Positions 40,161-50,559 of a stretch of 64,000 nt of DNA are shown piece after piece. Origin of the DNA: JAGVPT01 sp964439265 (GTDB taxonomy: Bacteria; Bacteroidota; Ignavibacteria; UBA10030; UBA8401); NCBI GenBank assembly GCA_964439265.1, contig CAYTOA010000011.1:19109-83108 (forward strand), written 5' to 3'. The translations under genes were made by a program, and so were the position numbers. Within the stretch, counting starts at the first letter, position 1. Each line of letters opens with the position of its first letter. Under the pieces are notes generated by a model. It was not told the DNA's origin, ran no database searches, and saw only the letters and a list, made by a program, of their open reading frames with translations.

Positions 40161-42395
40161 ATGAAAAGAGCGTTGATAAATGTCATGTACGCAGGTTTGT
40201 TTCTTCTGGTGGCGGCGACATGCGTTTTTGCACAAAGCTATCCTGTCGTTCCGCTCGACAGTGTTAATTATCTTCCGCCGGATTCGTTGAGGGTCGCTGA
40301 TTCACTTTTGGCCGCAGGCAAGGTACCGCGGGCAAGTTTGACAAACGGCCTTTACTTGGGTGACACCATAACCGTTACCGGAGTCTTGACCGCGGACACG
40401 CGGGTAATCCGTAACGTCGGGGCTCATTTTTCTTTTTATATACAAAACCCTGACAGCGCGGCGTGGGGTGGAATGAACGTTTACACCCTCGATACTTCTG
40501 CGGCTGTCTTAAGTGCCGGATTCGGAAGCATAGACAGCGGGTACGAGATACAGGTAACCGGCATCCTAACAAAATTCGGGACGGATGTATGGGGAAATTT
40601 TGAATTGGAACCTATAGGGAGCGGCTCGGTGACACCCATCCCGATCAACATTCTTGATGCGGGAGGGAAAAGACCCGCACCGGTCGAGGTGAAGGTCAGC
40701 GACCTTGTCACCGGCGATAAATCGGCAGGCGGAACATCTCATTTTTCTCCCGGAACAAAGTACAAGAACTCATACGTTATTCTGCGGAATCTCATCGTGA
40801 AAAGCCGTACGCAAAACAGCAGCAGCGGGCAGTGGACTATCACAGTTGAAGACTCTCTCGGAAATACCGTTAGTTTATACGATCCATCAGAATATTTCAC
40901 GGGGAGGTCTTACGGAGTAACGCCGAAATGGGTTGCGCCGGCTCCGGGTTCAAGAATCGATTACATCAGGGGAATTCTTGCGTCCTATATATCGTACGGG
41001 TACGAAATCATTCCCTTGTATCCCGGGGATGTGAAGATAGGAGCTTACACTCCGAGTCTTACTGCGACCGGATTTCCGACGCGGCGATCGCCGTCCATAC
41101 CTACCGCGAGTGATGCCGTCCATATTAGAGTTACGGCAATCAATGCGAACCCCAATGCGCTCTCTACAGCGGTTGATTCCGTTGCCGTCTATTATTCCGT
41201 AAACAAGGGTGCCTATGTTCGCCTCAAGATGACGGCGGATACTTCGAACACGTACGTTGCGACGATCCCTCCCCAGGCCGACGGGGCGTTCGTAAAGTAC
41301 TTCTACTCAGCGTGGCAAGACAGCACGCTGGCATCTCGATCCAGTTATCCCGACTCATCGAGGACAGCGTTATTCTATTATGTCAGGTCAGCGGGGTACA
41401 GTATCAAGGATATTGAGTACACTCCATTCAGCGATGGCAACAGCGGAGCAGTAGATTTGTCGGTCACCGTGAAAGGCATAATTCAGGCAGACACGTCGGA
41501 CTTCCCGGCTGAGACTGATCATGAAAACCAGTCGATCAAGACACCGTATGCATTCATCCAGGATGCGGCTGCTCCGTGGAGTGGAGTGATGCTGTATGAT
41601 ACTTCGGCCGATAAACTCGTCAAGGGTCAAAGTGTTTCGGTGACCGGCGTCGTCTCTATGTATGCCGGCCAGGCCGAGATCTCTGTGAATTCCTTCAACG
41701 TAGTGCAATCGGGCCAGCAATTGTACCCGTCGGTGAAAATTAAGACGGCGGATATAGGACAACGGGCCAACGGAGATTCACTCGCACGGAGGTGGCAAGG
41801 AGTCCTCGTGCACTTCGACAGCGTTCACGTTGTCGACAACGATCCCGATGGTCCTACCTACAGCATCACCGGGGCCAACGGAAGCTTCAGGGAGTACATG
41901 GTCGATGACGGTTCAGGTCAATGCCGTGTCGATGACGATGGGAGCAATCTGTATAGCGTTGATCCGCACGACACAACGTGGGGCTTCCACATCATGCCGA
42001 AGAATGCCTTTTTAAAAAGCCTCACCGGCATCATCAAGTACAAAAATAGCGAGTACAAATTAGAACCAAGAACAAATAGCGATTTTGTTGGAGAACTCGA
42101 CGGAGTGAGGCAAATCGTTACGCGCGTTCCGGGTTCGTTCTCGCTGTCGCAGAACTATCCGAACCCGTTCAACCCGAGCACGAAAATTGAATACTCGATT
42201 GCCAAGTCGGGGTACGTCTCATTGAAGATCTACAACATTCTTGGCCAGGAAGTCGCGACGCTCGGAAACCAGTTCCAAAATGCCGGTACGTATATAGCCA
42301 CCTTTGATGCTTCAAAGCTGGCGAGCGGTATTTATTTCTACAGATTGAATGCCGGGACATTCAGCGACGTGAAGAAAATGCTCCTGCTGAAATAG
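40161..42395 (+). CDS. Secreted OB-fold protein with type IX sorting domain
   Basis: A 744-residue exported protein. A signal peptide (about 1-25, LFLLVAATCVFAQ) is followed by two OB-fold-like regions (about 60-160, DTITVTGVLTADTRV; and about 435-520, SVTVKGIIQADTSD). A C-terminal sorting domain (about 660-744) has LSQNYPNPFNPSTKIEYSI and ends MLLLK. OB-fold modules of this kind occur in secreted nucleases and surface proteins of the group, but no nuclease motif is visible here. The ATG has AAGGAGG 7 bases upstream. It is followed 70 bases later by a lipoprotein gene. Confidence 0.88.
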   Translation: MKRALINVMYAGLFLLVAATCVFAQSYPVVPLDSVNYLPPDSLRVADSLLAAGKVPRASLTNGLYLGDTITVTGVLTADTRVIRNVGAHFSFYIQNPDSAAWGGMNVYTLDTSAAVLSAGFGSIDSGYEIQVTGILTKFGTDVWGNFELEPIGSGSVTPIPINILDAGGKRPAPVEVKVSDLVTGDKSAGGTSHFSPGTKYKNSYVILRNLIVKSRTQNSSSGQWTITVEDSLGNTVSLYDPSEYFTGRSYGVTPKWVAPAPGSRIDYIRGILASYISYGYEIIPLYPGDVKIGAYTPSLTATGFPTRRSPSIPTASDAVHIRVTAINANPNALSTAVDSVAVYYSVNKGAYVRLKMTADTSNTYVATIPPQADGAFVKYFYSAWQDSTLASRSSYPDSSRTALFYYVRSAGYSIKDIEYTPFSDGNSGAVDLSVTVKGIIQADTSDFPAETDHENQSIKTPYAFIQDAAAPWSGVMLYDTSADKLVKGQSVSVTGVVSMYAGQAEISVNSFNVVQSGQQLYPSVKIKTADIGQRANGDSLARRWQGVLVHFDSVHVVDNDPDGPTYSITGANGSFREYMVDDGSGQCRVDDDGSNLYSVDPHDTTWGFHIMPKNAFLKSLTGIIKYKNSEYKLEPRTNSDFVGELDGVRQIVTRVPGSFSLSQNYPNPFNPSTKIEYSIAKSGYVSLKIYNILGQEVATLGNQFQNAGTYIATFDASKLASGIYFYRLNAGTFSDVKKMLLLK

Positions 42396-42464
42396 TCGCC
42401 GAACAAGAGGTGACTTCTGGGCGATGGAAAATCATACGATGATCTAACACTTGTCGGCGGAAAA

Positions 42465-44267
42465 ATGGCGTTTGGATTGGAAACGAGGGACCAGGTAAAA
42501 TGGGCACAAAAGTGCGAATTGCGCTTGGTCCTTCGCGCGCCTCTGCGTGTCTCTACCGCGTTGCAGGATCGGCGCCCGTGGTTTACGAGATCGCCATTTT
42601 TCGTCTGCCTCATTGTCTTTTCCTTGGCTCTTCTACTTTCAAGCTGCACAAAACAATTTACTCCTACCAACGCTGAAAACAGCCCGCCGAAGACATTCAT
42701 CACCGCGTTCCCGTACCGCGATTCCGTTCAGTCGGCGAGTTTCAATCCGCAGTCGAGCCTTCTTGAAGTCAAGTGGTGGGCAAGCGATCCACACGGCCTT
42801 GTGATCGGATACCTCATATCGCTGGGCGATCGATCCATCCCTGTGGCCCAGAAGATATGGACGTTCACAACGAAAGATGACAGCACATTCTTTCTTCCGT
42901 TGTACCAAAAAGACACTACCTACACATTCAGCGTCGCGGGAATTGACGATTCGTTCAAGAGGCCTTTGAAAGAAGGGGATACGGTTGCGTTCGCGGCGCT
43001 GGGAATGTCGGTAGACCAGCAGCCTGCCTCGATAAAATTCCCGATAACGAATTCGCCGCCGAGCGTCGCATTCGTTATGAACGGACCGCCGTATGTTACG
43101 CGCCTAGATATTCCGGACACCACTTTTACGGTTGTTTCGTTCGGATGGCAGGGAGCTGACGTCGATGGCAACAATACGATCATCAGCTACTTCATCGCCC
43201 TGAATGACACTTCCGCTCAGAGTTGGGTTCAGCTTCCTGCACAAGCTAATTTTGTCACGCTGGAAGGGAGATTGTCGGAAGCGTCAGGCGGTACGGGTAT
43301 TTCAACGGTGACATGCGATGTCTATCCAAATACGTATCCTGCGCTTTCGCAATCACCACTCCCTGTCCGTTTGCCGAACATGAAACTGAATGCAAACAAC
43401 ATTTTTTACATGAAAGTTGAAGATGTTGCCGGTGCGTTCAGCCGTGTCATACGGATGCCCGATACCACCCACACATGGTTTGTTAAGAAACCAAGGGGGA
43501 GCGTCTTGATCATCAATGATTATGGAGTACAGGATCAATCGACGAAGTATTATTCAAGATTTTTTGACTCGCTTGCCCATGGACAGTTCGATTTGTGGGA
43601 TATTAAAACCGGTTCGAATTATCCGAAGAAAGGAAATCTGGTGCAACCGTATATCGTTCCGACCTTTTACGAGACGTTGAAGCTCTACAAATATGTTTTT
43701 TGGTATTCCTCCGATGAGCAGGACTTCGATATCGCCCAATCCGCCGTCAGGAATTTTAGGAGGAACGCCGGTGGAAAGTTCTTTATGACTTTTTCGGTGC
43801 CTTCTTCATATTCTTCCGGTTTAGACATCAACCGGGAGATCAGCGATTTCACCGATGCTATCGACAGCCTGACGGGGACCATCCTGACCGATTCCCTCTC
43901 ATCCAGCCCGATTACTTCGACAGGGTTCGTAAAATCGGGAACTACAGTGCTTCCTGTGAGCCTCATCGACTCCACTATTTATCCCATCCTCATTCGCGAC
44001 AGCTTCCAGTCAAACGCGACGGACGGCGGGAAAGTGGTTGCAAATCTGCGCGCCATCTATCCGACATTCGGCGCGACGGTGATCTACAATATGCAGCCGT
44101 ATGGTGTCGACAACCGTCAGCCGATTCTCGGAGTCATGAGCGGTGATAGATCGGCATTCGTTCTGGCTGTGCCGCTGTACCGCTTTAACGGAAACTCCAC
44201 AACGCAGACCAACACCAGGGCATATCAGTTGATTTACAAAGTTTTCAAAGATTTTGGAGCCTTCTAG
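42465..44267 (+). CDS. Large predicted lipoprotein of unknown function
   Basis: A 600-residue protein. A lipobox LLLSSC lies near residue 60 when counted from ATG 42465; the long N-terminal segment suggests that the real start is downstream (TTG 42561 would give a normal signal peptide). The mature part has two fibronectin-like beta regions (about 80-320), including SSLLEVKWWASDPHG, and a C-terminal alpha/beta domain starting VLIINDYGVQDQSTKYYSRFF, which resembles GATase-like domains of surface proteins but without a visible catalytic triad. It ends 3 bases before the TonB receptor gene, so the two are coupled. Confidence 0.75.
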   Translation: MAFGLETRDQVKWAQKCELRLVLRAPLRVSTALQDRRPWFTRSPFFVCLIVFSLALLLSSCTKQFTPTNAENSPPKTFITAFPYRDSVQSASFNPQSSLLEVKWWASDPHGLVIGYLISLGDRSIPVAQKIWTFTTKDDSTFFLPLYQKDTTYTFSVAGIDDSFKRPLKEGDTVAFAALGMSVDQQPASIKFPITNSPPSVAFVMNGPPYVTRLDIPDTTFTVVSFGWQGADVDGNNTIISYFIALNDTSAQSWVQLPAQANFVTLEGRLSEASGGTGISTVTCDVYPNTYPALSQSPLPVRLPNMKLNANNIFYMKVEDVAGAFSRVIRMPDTTHTWFVKKPRGSVLIINDYGVQDQSTKYYSRFFDSLAHGQFDLWDIKTGSNYPKKGNLVQPYIVPTFYETLKLYKYVFWYSSDEQDFDIAQSAVRNFRRNAGGKFFMTFSVPSSYSSGLDINREISDFTDAIDSLTGTILTDSLSSSPITSTGFVKSGTTVLPVSLIDSTIYPILIRDSFQSNATDGGKVVANLRAIYPTFGATVIYNMQPYGVDNRQPILGVMSGDRSAFVLAVPLYRFNGNSTTQTNTRAYQLIYKVFKDFGAF

Positions 44268-44270
44268 GAA

Positions 44271-47135
44271 ATGTCGCCGATTGCAAAGAAAATTTTGAAA
44301 CTCCTTGTTGTCGCCTTCGTTTGCGCCCCAATGTGCACGGCGGTCGCACAGGTGCGGGGGACCATAAAAGGCAAAGTCAGCGACGTAGCAACGAACGAAG
44401 GGCTTGTCGGTGTTAACGTTCTCATACAGGGCACCTATTATGGCGCCACCACGAACATCGACGGACTATTTGAGATCAAAAACGTCGGGGCCGGATCGTA
44501 CACCGTTACGTTCCGGCTCATAGGTTTCAAAGAGGTGGAGCATGCAGGAGTGGTCGTTAAGGACGGAGAGGTGACCATCGTCAATACAAAATTAGAGGAA
44601 TCTGTTCTATCCCTTGGGCAGGAAGTCGTGATTGTTGGAGATAAGCCGATGATGGATCGCGCCGAGACTCAAAGTGTCAACAACGTTTCTGACAAGGATA
44701 TAAAAGTTTCCGGAGTGCAGGATATCAAAGATGTGGTTTCACAGCAGATCGGCGTCGTCGCCACGGACAACGAGATTCATATCCGGGGCGGGAGATCTTA
44801 CGAAAACGCCTACCTACTGGACGGCATTAACATACAAGATCCGCTGGCAGGGACGGGCTTCGGTCTGCAATTAAGTTCGAACTCCCTCAGCGGGATGGAT
44901 GTCATCACTGGCGGCTATAACGCAGAGTACGGACAGGCGACGAGCGGAATCATTAATGCAAAAACCAAAGAAGGCAGCAGCCAATACGAACTTTTTCTTC
45001 AATCCAAGACCGATAATTGGGGACTCAATAAAAATTCCCCCTCCGACTTCAATACGAACGACTTTCAGGTCAACGTAGGAGGCCCGGAGCCAATAACCAA
45101 ATATCTGCTCCGTGCTATCGGCGTGAATATTCCCGGAGAAGTTACGGTATTCGGAAGTTTCGCGGGATCATTCTCCGACGGACAGATTCTCTGGGCCCAG
45201 CGTTATCAGAACGGGCAGGTGGTTACATACAAGATCGATCCGCCGGATAGATTAAATTCATCGATCTTTTACGGGACGAGATTTGCGCCGCGGCTTTCTA
45301 ACGACTGGTACGGACTAGGTAAAATCACTTACAAGCCCAGTCAGACTTTCAAGTTCACCTACTCGTACAATCAGAACGTTACAATAAACGAAAACACGCA
45401 AGAGCTGCAGACTACTTTGGAATACGTGGAACCCACGCCGGGGTACCAGTATCAATTCCAGAATATTCTTGGGAACGCGGATGTCTATACGCACAACAGT
45501 ATTGCGCAGTCCATTGACATTACCCAAACGCTCAGCACGAACGCCTTTTACGATTTGAAGCTTGCTCAATTCTTTACGCATCTCCGTGCCGATGCGAACG
45601 GCCTGTACTGGACCCAATATCAGCAGCCGGTCGATGCCGTCTCGCTTCCCCCGCAGTATTACAACACCGGACGAGATACGATCGGGATAATTCCAGGCGA
45701 CGGCTTCTACGATCTCGGCAACGCGAGCACGTGGCACGATCACTTTTTCACCAACAATGAAATAAAATTTGACCTGACGAATTTTTTCACCGAGCAGAAC
45801 AAGTTCAAGGCGGGGTTCGACCTGAACTTCGAGGAAATGCAGTTGGTCGACATCTATGAACCCTGGATCGGCGTCATGGGGCTTAACAGCGATGTGTACC
45901 ATGTGTTCCCGGCGACCGGTTCAGCATACGCAGAGGACAATATCACCACCAACGGAATGATTCTGAATCTCGGCCTGCGATTCGATTACTGGTTTCCCGG
46001 CAAATACGTTGACGATGCAGTGAATAATCCTCAGGTCATAACAATACCACAGGCTATTCGCAACGATTATTATCGGGACACCTACGACCTCTTCGGCAGG
46101 CGTTGGAAGGGACGCCTCAGCCCTCGTCTCGGTGTTTCACATCCGGTATCCGACGATCAGACTCTGTTTTTGAATTACGGACAGTTCTCAAAATGGCCGA
46201 GGCCTCAGTTTGTCTACGCAAAGCTTGCGCCGAGCACGGCAATGTCAACCTACCAGGCTTTCGGCAATCCAGACCTGAATCCGGAAACGACGGTCAGTTA
46301 CGAAATAGGAATTCGAAACCAGTTTACTCCCGATGATGTACTGACCGTGACCGCGTACTATAAGGACATATTCGATTACATCCAGACACAACAAGCACAG
46401 ATCAATTCTGCGGCTTTGATCGGACGGAGCTTTATAACATACGTCAACTCCGATTACGCGCGATCGCGGGGAATTGAGGTCGAGTACAAGAAAAGAGTTA
46501 GCGATTGGCTTAGAACTTCGATTAACGGCTCTTATTCTGTTACGACGGGAAAATCCAGCTCCGAGGATCAGGGGATTCTGGCCGTTGAAGGAGTTGTCCA
46601 GGAGATTCTGAACGAAACATATGTTGCGTGGGATCGCCCGCTTCAGTTCTCTGCGAACATCACGCTCATTGATGAAAAAGACAACGGGACGTTTGGATTT
46701 GGGAAAGGGATTCTTGACGGGTATCAAGCATACTTCAGGGTGTTCTTCGAAAGCGGAAGAAGATATACACCCTATTATTTTGCCGGCACGTATGCTCAGG
46801 ACGGTGAGCCGCTCTATGCCGTGAACACAAATAACCAATATGGCGCGATTGGCGACGATTGGTTCTGGGTTGATTTCAACTTTGAGAAGAATTTTACACT
46901 CGGCGGCTCAGAGCTGACATTTATGGTCGAAATAAAGAACCTTTTCAACAACCTCAATTCCGACATCATTAACCCTGTTACCGGACGCGCATACCAGCTG
47001 GGCGACCACGTGCCCCCCTCATGGAACGATCCGCGTTATCCGGAGCTCACAGCACCGATTGATGCTTATCCGCTGGACCAGTCGCGATATTTGCCGCCGA
47101 GAAATATTAAAGTCGGCATTTCGTTGAAGCTGTAA
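44271..47135 (+). CDS. TonB-dependent receptor with carboxypeptidase regulatory-like domain
   Basis: A 954-residue outer-membrane protein. A signal peptide (1-27), a CarboxypepD_reg-like beta domain (about 29-115, GTIKGKVSDVATNEGLVGVNV), a plug (about 130-245, with IHIRGGRSYENAYLLDGINIQDP) and a C-terminal beta barrel are visible. The plug and barrel layout is that of TonB-dependent receptors of Bacteroidota. The final residues RNIKVGISLKL end in an aromatic-free strand rather than the usual terminal Phe. The ligand is not identifiable. Its stop is followed 17 bases later by the PorV-like gene. Confidence 0.9.
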   Translation: MSPIAKKILKLLVVAFVCAPMCTAVAQVRGTIKGKVSDVATNEGLVGVNVLIQGTYYGATTNIDGLFEIKNVGAGSYTVTFRLIGFKEVEHAGVVVKDGEVTIVNTKLEESVLSLGQEVVIVGDKPMMDRAETQSVNNVSDKDIKVSGVQDIKDVVSQQIGVVATDNEIHIRGGRSYENAYLLDGINIQDPLAGTGFGLQLSSNSLSGMDVITGGYNAEYGQATSGIINAKTKEGSSQYELFLQSKTDNWGLNKNSPSDFNTNDFQVNVGGPEPITKYLLRAIGVNIPGEVTVFGSFAGSFSDGQILWAQRYQNGQVVTYKIDPPDRLNSSIFYGTRFAPRLSNDWYGLGKITYKPSQTFKFTYSYNQNVTINENTQELQTTLEYVEPTPGYQYQFQNILGNADVYTHNSIAQSIDITQTLSTNAFYDLKLAQFFTHLRADANGLYWTQYQQPVDAVSLPPQYYNTGRDTIGIIPGDGFYDLGNASTWHDHFFTNNEIKFDLTNFFTEQNKFKAGFDLNFEEMQLVDIYEPWIGVMGLNSDVYHVFPATGSAYAEDNITTNGMILNLGLRFDYWFPGKYVDDAVNNPQVITIPQAIRNDYYRDTYDLFGRRWKGRLSPRLGVSHPVSDDQTLFLNYGQFSKWPRPQFVYAKLAPSTAMSTYQAFGNPDLNPETTVSYEIGIRNQFTPDDVLTVTAYYKDIFDYIQTQQAQINSAALIGRSFITYVNSDYARSRGIEVEYKKRVSDWLRTSINGSYSVTTGKSSSEDQGILAVEGVVQEILNETYVAWDRPLQFSANITLIDEKDNGTFGFGKGILDGYQAYFRVFFESGRRYTPYYFAGTYAQDGEPLYAVNTNNQYGAIGDDWFWVDFNFEKNFTLGGSELTFMVEIKNLFNNLNSDIINPVTGRAYQLGDHVPPSWNDPRYPELTAPIDAYPLDQSRYLPPRNIKVGISLKL

Positions 47136-47212
47136 AAGAAAAGAGGAACCGAGTGGTACGTCCGGATAGGAGTTGCCGTACGCCGATTAAAGTTTTGACT
47201 ATTGAACGATTC

Positions 47213-48196
47213 ATGATGAGAAAAGCGTCCCTGATTGCCATAGTACTTCTTTTTGCAGCCCGTTCAGGAAGCGCGCAACTGCTCCCAGTGCTCGGATCTC
47301 AGCGAGTTGGGATAACTGCCGCTGATTTCCTGAAGATCGGAGTTGGGGGGAGGGCGAACGCCATGGGTGAAAGTTACGTCGCAGTCGACAATGATGCGTA
47401 TGCACTATTCTATAATCCGGCAGGAATATCGGAATTCGATAAAAACGAAATAGCGATATCACATTCAACATGGTTCATCGGATTGCAGCATGATTTTATG
47501 GGAGGTGTGTACCATCTCGACGATCAAAATACCCTCGGCATATCGGTGATCTCCCTCCAGTCAGACGAAATGCCCGTCACGACGGAATTCCAGCCCTTCG
47601 GGACGGGCGCGTATTTTAAGTACGGTGACCTCGCGTTCGGCGTAACGTACGCGCGCCGGATGACGGACAAGTTCAGCTTCGGCGTCAGCGTGAAATATAT
47701 AGACGAAACTCTCGCGGACGTGAGAATGGGGGGCGTGTTGATAGATCTCGGAACATATTATTGGACAGGGCTTGGAACAACTCGATTTGCAGTTTCGGTG
47801 ACGAACCTCGGGGGGCAGCTGACTCCGTCCGGAACCGCCACGCTCGTCGATGGAACTTCGGTATCAACGTTTCAGAGTTTCTCACCGCCGACGATATTCA
47901 GGATTGGATTTGCGTTTGAACCGTACCAGTACGATGTGAACAGACTGACTGCATCCATTCAATTGAATCACCCTGCGGACAATTCTGAGAACATTTCTTT
48001 TGGCGGCGAATATTCCTATGCAGAGGCATTTTTTCTGCGGGCAGGGTATAAGGTCAACGTTGACGAAGAAAGTTATTCGGTCGGCGTGGGAGCACGCATT
48101 GATGCGAGGATCGCGTTGGTATCTTTCGACTATTCATTTACACCCTACGAACGTCTTGGCGATGTTCATAGGTTTTCACTAAGCCTGGGATTGTAG
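47213..48196 (+). CDS. PorV/PorQ-family outer-membrane protein
   Basis: A 327-residue beta-barrel-type protein with signal peptide MMRKASLIAIVLLFAARSGSA and the family opening ADFLKIGVGGRANAMGESYVAV, plus DAYALFYNPAGISEF. PorV is the outer-membrane shuttle protein of the type IX system that collects sorting-domain cargo. A GTG at 47153 has a good ribosome binding site (AGAGGAA 4-5 bases upstream) and would add 20 residues before the signal peptide, so the start is not settled. Presence next to two sorting-domain proteins fits a cargo-handling role, but a different PorV copy could serve the main system. Confidence 0.85.
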   Translation: MMRKASLIAIVLLFAARSGSAQLLPVLGSQRVGITAADFLKIGVGGRANAMGESYVAVDNDAYALFYNPAGISEFDKNEIAISHSTWFIGLQHDFMGGVYHLDDQNTLGISVISLQSDEMPVTTEFQPFGTGAYFKYGDLAFGVTYARRMTDKFSFGVSVKYIDETLADVRMGGVLIDLGTYYWTGLGTTRFAVSVTNLGGQLTPSGTATLVDGTSVSTFQSFSPPTIFRIGFAFEPYQYDVNRLTASIQLNHPADNSENISFGGEYSYAEAFFLRAGYKVNVDEESYSVGVGARIDARIALVSFDYSFTPYERLGDVHRFSLSLGL

Positions 48197-48197
48197 A

Positions 48198-49346
48198 TTG
48201 AAAACTGCACCGCTCATCATGGCGCTGTCGATGCTCCTCTCGGCCTGCAACGAAAAGTCGAGCGTCATCGATTTGTCTGCTTTGCCGAAAGCCGGCACAC
48301 AGGTCGTAAGCGATACGAACTATATTCAGATACAGCCGGCATGGGCATTTTTCAACAGTCCGAAAGACATAAAGATAGGTTTTGATGACATCTTATATGT
48401 AACTGAACCGAACAATGACAGAATAGTGATGGTGAGCATTGCAGGAACGATTCTCGGATATTCTCAACACGTCAAACAGCCGATTGGTATAACAGAGGAC
48501 AGAAGGTTTAATCTGATCATTGCATGCGAGTACGATACGACCGTCAGTGGGAAGGTCATCACGGTCGCAGCGATTGCGAAGATCCGCCTGTTCAATTACG
48601 ACCATGATATCACGGCAGCTCCCGTTCAAATCGTGCACCACGAGAGCCTTCAAGAACAAATCACTCGAGATCCCGTCACCGGTACATTGATTTCCGGCAG
48701 AGTCTATACCGGCGTTGCCATCCTGCCCGACAACAGTTATTACGTGACCCGCTCTGGAAACAATAATTCAAGTTTGGTCGATCCGGATAATCTGGTTCTG
48801 CATTTTAACAGCAGCGACGCCGAGTACTCGAGCGATTTTATAGATCTCGTGCCGAGTCTCGTACCGACCGGTACCGGATTTATCGCGATCAACCGGATCA
48901 GCAATATAACGACCTTGCCGACGAGGCAGTACGGGTCTGATTTTATTCTTACCCAGATCGATCCGTTGAATGCCTTCAAAGTAAAGTGGATCTCGTTCAA
49001 TCCCGGCAGCGAACTCTTTGCACCGAGCTGGAACTCTAAACTCAGCCTCGATCCGGCAAGATATCCGTCAGGGAAATTGCCGGCCATGCTTTCCAACATC
49101 TTCAGAACGCCGCAAGCCGTTATGGTCGACGACCGGAGCAATATTTATGTGCTCGACAGTTCGCTCGACAGCCTCATGAAATTCGACTTGACCGGCGGCC
49201 TGCTTCATGAATCATTTGGCCCGTCAAAATCTGCAAATGCGCTTCTTCATCCATATGGCATGACGTACTTCAATAAAATAGTCTATATCAGCGATACCGG
49301 CCACAACAGAATACTACGATATGAGCTTTCGACTGACCTAAAGTAA
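48198..49346 (+). CDS. Predicted lipoprotein with NHL-type beta-propeller
   Basis: A 382-residue protein starting at a TTG directly after the PorV-like stop. The signal sequence ends LLSACNEK, a canonical lipobox with Cys17. The mature part has repeated motifs PKDIKIGFDDILYVTEPNNDRIVMV, PQAVMVDDRSNIYVLDSS and HPYGMTYFNKIVYISDTGHNRIL, read as NHL repeats that make a beta-propeller. NHL propellers bind ligands or proteins on the cell surface. It is the last gene of the cluster that begins at 38014 and converges with the flavin reductase gene. Confidence 0.8.
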   Translation: MKTAPLIMALSMLLSACNEKSSVIDLSALPKAGTQVVSDTNYIQIQPAWAFFNSPKDIKIGFDDILYVTEPNNDRIVMVSIAGTILGYSQHVKQPIGITEDRRFNLIIACEYDTTVSGKVITVAAIAKIRLFNYDHDITAAPVQIVHHESLQEQITRDPVTGTLISGRVYTGVAILPDNSYYVTRSGNNNSSLVDPDNLVLHFNSSDAEYSSDFIDLVPSLVPTGTGFIAINRISNITTLPTRQYGSDFILTQIDPLNAFKVKWISFNPGSELFAPSWNSKLSLDPARYPSGKLPAMLSNIFRTPQAVMVDDRSNIYVLDSSLDSLMKFDLTGGLLHESFGPSKSANALLHPYGMTYFNKIVYISDTGHNRILRYELSTDLK

Positions 49347-49527
49347 TGACCAGAATCTTACCTTCTTTTGCGGGCAGTCGAATCGGGGAAACACCTTCAT
49401 TCCGAAAGGTTTTCTCGGACACAAATCTTCGTTACTGAATATTCGATTTACTCCTCAGGGGATTTCCTCCGGTTAAAGCATAGTCTATCCTCCCTGCACA
49501 TCCAGGCTTCGGAGCGTCGTGTGTACG

Positions 49528-50172
49528 CTATCCACCGGCGTCTGATCCCTTCGGATTTCCCGGCCTATTCTTCTTGAAATGGCTGCTGTCCATTTCGAAA
49601 AAATTATCTATCGTTGCATAGTATTTTCCCCCCATCCTGGCGATGGGCTTCAGATTTTTGTGATCGATGGCCCCGGCAGAATACAATTCGTCTTTTACGT
49701 GAAATTGCAGAATCTCACCGACGATGAGGTCGACAGGTTCGTTTCCGAGTTCGAAGTGTCGATACAAGACGCATTCAAAACTCACCGTCGATTCCGCGAT
49801 CCTCGGGGTATGAATGCTCACGCATGGCGCAGGGGTGAGGTTGCTTTTTTCTATCTCTGAGATCTCGGACGGCAGATCGGCCGCCGAGAGGTGCATCGCG
49901 TCGAGTAAATGTTCGGTAACGATGTTGATAGCGAACTCCTTGCTCCGCAGAATATTTTCTGCCGTATGCTTCATTGAACCGTCTTTTCGTCCGGCAGAAA
50001 AAATGATGAGGGGAGGAGACGATGCGACCGCATTGAAGAAGCTGTACGGCGCAGCGTTCACAGTACCCGAAGCATTCATCGAGGTGATAAACGCGATCGG
50101 GCGGGGGACAACCGTACTGACGAGGAGGCTGTATGCCTCACGCGGCGAGAGCGAATTAGAGTCTATGACCAT
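49528..50172 (-). CDS. Flavin reductase-like FMN-binding protein
   Basis: A 214-residue protein of the flavin-reductase split-barrel family. It begins MVIDSNSLSPREAYSLL and has STVVPRPIAFITSMNASGTVNAAPYSFFNAVASSPPLIIFS, HTAENILRSKEFAINIVTE and PVDLIVGEILQFHV. These proteins bind FMN and often reduce flavin with NAD(P)H or act as a flavoprotein partner; the exact activity is not evident. It is monocistronic and converges with the NHL lipoprotein gene (181-base spacer with no recognised feature). Confidence 0.85.
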   Translation of the reverse strand: MVIDSNSLSPREAYSLLVSTVVPRPIAFITSMNASGTVNAAPYSFFNAVASSPPLIIFSAGRKDGSMKHTAENILRSKEFAINIVTEHLLDAMHLSAADLPSEISEIEKSNLTPAPCVSIHTPRIAESTVSFECVLYRHFELGNEPVDLIVGEILQFHVKDELYSAGAIDHKNLKPIARMGGKYYATIDNFFEMDSSHFKKNRPGNPKGSDAGG

Positions 50173-50559
50173 ACGTTTGCCCCTTTATTGGAAAATTCTC
50201 ATCGGCATTATCGCCGGTATCCAGCGCCGGCCGACTTTGTGGAAGGCAGCGGCATTCTGATTTTCTCACGAAGCTTGGCATACTATTATGTACTTCGCAT
50301 CCCTCTGGTAAACCGTGACACGCGGAGGCATCCACACACCTCGAGCGAAGGGAACGATTATATCTGAGGGAATATGGCAGAAACAAGATAAAAAGAAAGT
50401 TGTAAGATTAAAAGGGGAAGTTTTAGTATATTTGAGTGGTTTCTATGCAAGGGATGTTGCACTTCATCGATGCTACAGCAATGCGTATGTCTCCCTTCCA
50501 TTATCATCCTGTCATGCGTTCTAACTCACGAAAACCGCATTCTTTTAGACAATATCACA
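50173..50559. other. Intergenic region before the AMP-dependent ligase
   Basis: This 387-base region separates two divergent genes. It has a Bacteroidota-style -7 box TATATTTG at 50427-50434, with TTGTAA at 50400-50405 (18 bases before TAGTAT) as a poor -35. No terminator, tRNA or convincing small gene was seen. A frame opening at 50470 joins the ligase but starts before the best ATG. Confidence 0.5.
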
